From positions 124,001-188,000 of the forward strand of contig JANXOF010000065.1 of the NCBI GenBank assembly GCA_025353725.1: a DNA stretch of 64,000 nt. Direction: 5' to 3'. Numbering within the stretch: position 1 is the stretch's first letter; each line of letters begins with the position of its first letter. Made by a program: the position numbers and the translations under genes. The notes below the pieces were generated by a model that saw nothing but the letters and a program-made list of their open reading frames with translations, was not told the origin of the DNA and searched no databases. Positions 60,615 through 64,000 of the stretch are shown piece by piece. The DNA comes from Polyangiaceae bacterium (GTDB lineage: Bacteria > Myxococcota_A > Polyangia > Polyangiales > Polyangiaceae).

Positions 60615-60704
60615 GGCGTTTCCTCCTCTATTGTGTTGGAGCATGCTCGAGGCCAGGCAATTGAGTGGCGTGGCCCTGCCGAAAACCGTGCGAAATAACG
60701 CGCA

Positions 60705-60719
60705 CCGGGCTAAGCCCGG
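60705..60719. terminator. Short hairpin between Uma2 remnant and adh gene
   Basis: CCGGGC-TAA-GCCCGG is a perfect 6-bp stem with a three-base loop, in the gap between two converging features. No T run follows. It may terminate the minus-strand transcript that ends at 60790, since it lies 71 nt beyond the stop. The rest of 60615-60789 shows nothing else. Confidence 0.3.
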
Positions 60720-60789
60720 ACCTCGCGCTGAGACCATGGTTACGCATCATCTTGCGAGCCGCGTGGTGCGCCCGTACGTCGTAGGTCCG

Positions 60790-61908
60790 TCAGTCGTAGG
60801 TAATGACCGTTCGGATCGACTTACCCGCGCGCATGAGGTCGAACCCTTCGTTGATTCGATCGAGCGGTAAAACGTGGGTAATCATCGAGTCGATATCGAT
60901 TTTCTTATCCATATACCAGTCGACGATCTTCGGTACGTCGGATCGGCCGCGCGCGCCACCGAAGGCCGACCCCTTCCAGACTCGACCCGTCACGAGTTGG
61001 AAGGGGCGCGTTGCGATCTCTTGACCGCTCCCGGCGACGCCGATCACCACGCTCACGCCCCAGCCACGGTGGCAGCACTCGAGTGCCTGGCGCATGAGTG
61101 TCGTGTTCCCGACGCACTCGAAGGAGTAGTCGGCGCCGCCCTTCGTGAGTTCGACAAGATGCGCGACCAGATCTCCTTGAACGTCCTTCGGATTCACGAA
61201 GTGGGTCATCCCGAGCGTTCGCGCGAGCGGTTCGCGCGCGGGGTTGATATCGACACCGACAATCATGTCCGCTCCGGCGATGCGTGCGCCTTGAACGACG
61301 TTCAACCCAATGCCGCCGAGGCCGAACACCACCACGCTCGCACCTGGTTCGACCTTGGCCGTGTAAATCACGGCACCAATCCCGGTCGTGACGCCGCAGC
61401 CGACGTAGCAGACCTTTTCGAAAGGCGCGTCGGGCCGAATTTTCGCGAGCGCTATCGCGGGCATTACCGTGTAGTTTGCAAACGTAGAGCAGCCCATATA
61501 ATGGTGAATCGGCTTACCGCCTACGCGCATCGAAAACCGGCTCGTTCCGTCGGGCATCACGCCCTTGCCTTGAGTCGCTCGAATGGCCGTACAGAGGTTC
61601 GTCTTTCGGCTCAAACACGACTTGCACTCTCGGCACTCGGGCGTGTAGAGCGGGATGACGTGGTCGCCTACGGAGAGCGACGTCACACCCGCTCCGACGT
61701 CGACGACGACGCCTGCTCCCTCGTGGCCCAAGATGACGGGAAAAAGACCTTCCGGGTCCGCGCCTGAGAGCGTGAAGTCGTCCGTGTGGCAGATCCCCGT
61801 GGCTTTTAGCTGAACGAGAACTTCGCCTGCTTTGGGCCCCTCGAGTTCGACTTCTTCGACGACAAGAGGCCTGCTCGGTTCGTAAGCGACGGCTGCGCGC
61901 ACCTTCAT
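60790..61908 (-). CDS. Class III alcohol dehydrogenase (S-(hydroxymethyl)glutathione dehydrogenase-like)
   Basis: A 372-residue zinc enzyme that oxidises S-hydroxymethylglutathione or a similar thiol adduct of formaldehyde, or long-chain alcohols. Catalytic-zinc ligands Cys40 and His62-Glu63 (GICHTDD, LGHEGAG) and structural cysteines 92, 95, 98 and 106 ([16 protein letters not shown]) are present, as is the NAD-binding [15 protein letters not shown] and the second active-site Cys in [10 protein letters not shown]. The typical class III end block [10 protein letters not shown] and [13 protein letters not shown] is seen. ATG 61908 is preferred over 61920. It follows glnA by 33 nt. Confidence 0.92.
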   Translation of the reverse strand: MKVRAAVAYEPSRPLVVEEVELEGPKAGEVLVQLKATGICHTDDFTLSGADPEGLFPVILGHEGAGVVVDVGAGVTSLSVGDHVIPLYTPECRECKSCLSRKTNLCTAIRATQGKGVMPDGTSRFSMRVGGKPIHHYMGCSTFANYTVMPAIALAKIRPDAPFEKVCYVGCGVTTGIGAVIYTAKVEPGASVVVFGLGGIGLNVVQGARIAGADMIVGVDINPAREPLARTLGMTHFVNPKDVQGDLVAHLVELTKGGADYSFECVGNTTLMRQALECCHRGWGVSVVIGVAGSGQEIATRPFQLVTGRVWKGSAFGGARGRSDVPKIVDWYMDKKIDIDSMITHVLPLDRINEGFDLMRAGKSIRTVITYD

Positions 61909-61941
61909 GCGGCGCAGCATACTCCAGCCTCGAAGACGATC

Positions 61942-63357
61942 TTAGATATCGTAGTAGAGGAAGAACTCATGCGGCGTTGGGCGCATGCGGATCGGGTTTA
62001 GCTCTTTTGTGCGCTTGAAGTCGAGCCATTCGCTGATGGCGTCCTTCGTGAACACGTCGCCGCGGAGGAGAAAATCGTGATCGCGCTCGAGGTTGTCGAG
62101 CGCGTCTTCGAGGCTTCCCGGCATGTGCGGGACATCTTTTAGCTCTTCGGGGCTGAGCGCGTAGATGTCTTTGTCGAGCGGGTCGCCCGGGTCGATCTTG
62201 TTTTGAATGCCGTCGAGGCCTGCAAGCAACATCGCGCTGAACGCCAAATACGGATTGCAGCTTGGGTCGGGGAACCGAACCTCGATCCGCCGCGTCTTCG
62301 GGTTGGGCCCCGTAATCGGGATACGCACGGACGCCGATCGATTTCGACTGGAGTAGGCGAGGTTGACGGGAGCCTCGAACCCCGGCACGAGCCGGCGATA
62401 GCTGTTGGTCGTGGGGTTCGTGAAAGCCGCGAGCGATTTCGCGTGCTTGATAATCCCGCCAATGTAGTGGAGCGCGAGCTGCGAGAGCCCCGCGTAGCCG
62501 TCGCCGCCAAAAAGCGGCTTGCCTTCCTTCCACAGCGACTGATGGACGTGCATGCCCGACCCGTTGTCACCGAAGAGCGGCTTCGGCATGAACGTCGCGC
62601 TCTTACCGTGTTTACGCGCAATATTTTTCACGACGTACTTGAACCACATGAGTTGGTCGCCGCACGGGAGAAGGCGATTGAACTTCATGCCGATCTCGCA
62701 CTGCCCGCCCGTCGCAACCTCGTGGTGACCAACCTCGACCTCGATGCCCGAAGCCTGAAGGGCAAGCATCATCTCCATGCGAAGATTCGCGAGCGTGTCG
62801 GTGGGCGGAACGGGGAAGTAGCCCTCCTTGTGGCGTGTCTTGTAGCCGAGGTTGGGGAACTCTTCGCGCCCTGAGTTCCACGCGCCCTCGACGCTGTCGA
62901 GGTAGTAATAGCCCTCGTTCGGCTTCGAGTGGTCGAATCGAACATCGTCGAAGACGAAAAATTCGGCTTCGGGTCCCATGAACGATGTATCTGCGATGCC
63001 CGTTTGGCGAAGGTAAGCCTCGGCTTTTTTCGCGATATGGCGAGGGTCGCGAGAGTACGGCTGTTTCGTAATCGGGTCGTAAACGGAGCACGTGAGTGAC
63101 AGTGTTGAGTGAGCGAAAAACGGGTCGAGCTTGGCCGACGTCGGGTCGGGAATCATGATCATATCGGAGGCGTTGATCGGCTGCCACCCGCGCACGGACG
63201 AACCGTCAAACGCAATGCCGTCTTCGAAAAGTACTTCGTCGAGGCGCGCGACAGGGATCGTCGTGTGTTGCCACACGCCTGGAAAATCGATGAACTTGAG
63301 GTCGACGAATTTCACGTCGTTTTTCGTAGCGAGCTCTATGACTTCCTTGGGCTTCAT
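61942..63357 (-). CDS. glnA: Glutamine synthetase type I
   Basis: A 471-residue enzyme that makes glutamine from glutamate, ammonia and ATP, forming a dodecamer. Recognisable blocks are [55 protein letters not shown] and [20 protein letters not shown], as well as the adenylylation-site region [12 protein letters not shown] with its Tyr. ATG 63357 has AGGAAG just upstream and is preferred to the TTG at 63381. It follows glnB by 20 nt, so PII and the enzyme form one operon. Confidence 0.97.
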   Translation of the reverse strand: MKPKEVIELATKNDVKFVDLKFIDFPGVWQHTTIPVARLDEVLFEDGIAFDGSSVRGWQPINASDMIMIPDPTSAKLDPFFAHSTLSLTCSVYDPITKQPYSRDPRHIAKKAEAYLRQTGIADTSFMGPEAEFFVFDDVRFDHSKPNEGYYYLDSVEGAWNSGREEFPNLGYKTRHKEGYFPVPPTDTLANLRMEMMLALQASGIEVEVGHHEVATGGQCEIGMKFNRLLPCGDQLMWFKYVVKNIARKHGKSATFMPKPLFGDNGSGMHVHQSLWKEGKPLFGGDGYAGLSQLALHYIGGIIKHAKSLAAFTNPTTNSYRRLVPGFEAPVNLAYSSRNRSASVRIPITGPNPKTRRIEVRFPDPSCNPYLAFSAMLLAGLDGIQNKIDPGDPLDKDIYALSPEELKDVPHMPGSLEDALDNLERDHDFLLRGDVFTKDAISEWLDFKRTKELNPIRMRPTPHEFFLYYDI

Positions 63358-63377
63358 GGATTCTTCCTGTTCGTCTT

Positions 63378-63926
<549 letters not shown>

Positions 63927-64000
63927 CTAGCGATTCGTTGAGAGGCCCTCCTCGAGTGACACGCCGTTGTACACTTCTGAAAGGCTGATGGCGCCGCCGA
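63927..64000 (-). CDS. C-terminal end of an unidentified protein (partial)
   Basis: The minus strand holds a 23-codon open frame reaching a TAG at 63927-63929 with the ending GAISLSEVYNGVSLEEGLST, which looks like a helical C terminus. Its 5' part is outside the window, so identity is unknown. It lies on the same strand as glnB, which it precedes by about 210 nt. Confidence 0.35.
   Translation of the reverse strand, partial: GGAISLSEVYNGVSLEEGLSTNR

Noticed and set aside
60874-61767. 297-codon plus-strand frame
   Set aside because: It is the antisense shadow of the alcohol dehydrogenase gene.

Overview
The window is GC-rich chromosomal DNA from a Gram-negative bacterium, most likely a myxobacterium-like member of Myxococcota (Polyangia type). 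This is inferred from gene style, not from a database match. The evidence is a large zinc-ribbon/TPR protein with a long low-complexity linker, several lipoproteins with Asp/Gly/Ala/Ser-rich linkers, a Tgl-like TPR lipoprotein, a RodZ-like regulator beside recO, a DUF4350-MoxR-DUF58 operon, many GTG/TTG starts and many ATGA-type overlaps.

Layout. 0-5.5 kb: a lone receiver protein, tRNA-Leu(GAG) with a hairpin behind it, a frameshifted PilJ/HAMP sensor remnant, a putative outer-membrane barrel, a DUF4177 protein, a methyltransferase, hisB and a CRP/FNR-type regulator. 5.6-12.5 kb: a tightly packed plus-strand housekeeping run (Tgl-like lipoprotein, RodZ-like protein, recO, PfkB-type kinase, DUF971, murJ, engB, hydrolase lipoprotein). 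12.5-17.1 kb: a decayed accessory island with two dead PIN toxin-antitoxin modules, one of them interrupted by a 240-bp octanucleotide array, plus tRNA-Val(CAC), an IS256-type transposase tail and a frameshifted lipoprotein. 17.2-23.1 kb: an RNase HII-like protein, two coiled-coil proteins of unknown function and an ABC importer whose binding protein is fused to an OmpA-like peptidoglycan-binding domain. This is the best candidate here for an undescribed system. 23.5-27.2 kb: dksA and uvrA. 27.3-30.2 kb: an intact Phd/VapC module, a reverse transcriptase with DGR-like motifs but no visible template or variable repeat, and a Uma2 nuclease. 30.2-39.7 kb: a PLP transsulfuration-family enzyme with an EamA transporter, the large zinc-ribbon/TPR protein, a von Willebrand A lipoprotein, a second intact VapBC with a clear operator, and glutathione peroxidase. 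39.7-45.3 kb: rsmA, the DUF4350-MoxR-DUF58 operon and a 57-residue small protein. 45.4-55.3 kb: two coupled propeller-like lipoproteins, mutS, an EamA transporter and a receiver-GGDEF diguanylate cyclase. 55.3-64 kb: an Asp-rich lipoprotein, gcvT-gcvH, a methyltransferase, metK with a basic tail, a Uma2 remnant, class III alcohol dehydrogenase, glnA, glnB and the end of one more gene.

Co-operation. GlnB and GlnA form the nitrogen pair. GcvT and GcvH are two parts of glycine cleavage; gcvP is not in the window. MetK supplies SAM beside a SAM-dependent methyltransferase. MurJ and the RodZ-like protein belong to envelope growth; RecO, UvrA and MutS to repair. The four toxin-antitoxin modules (two intact, two broken), the transposase remnant and the tandem repeats mark where accessory DNA has come and gone.
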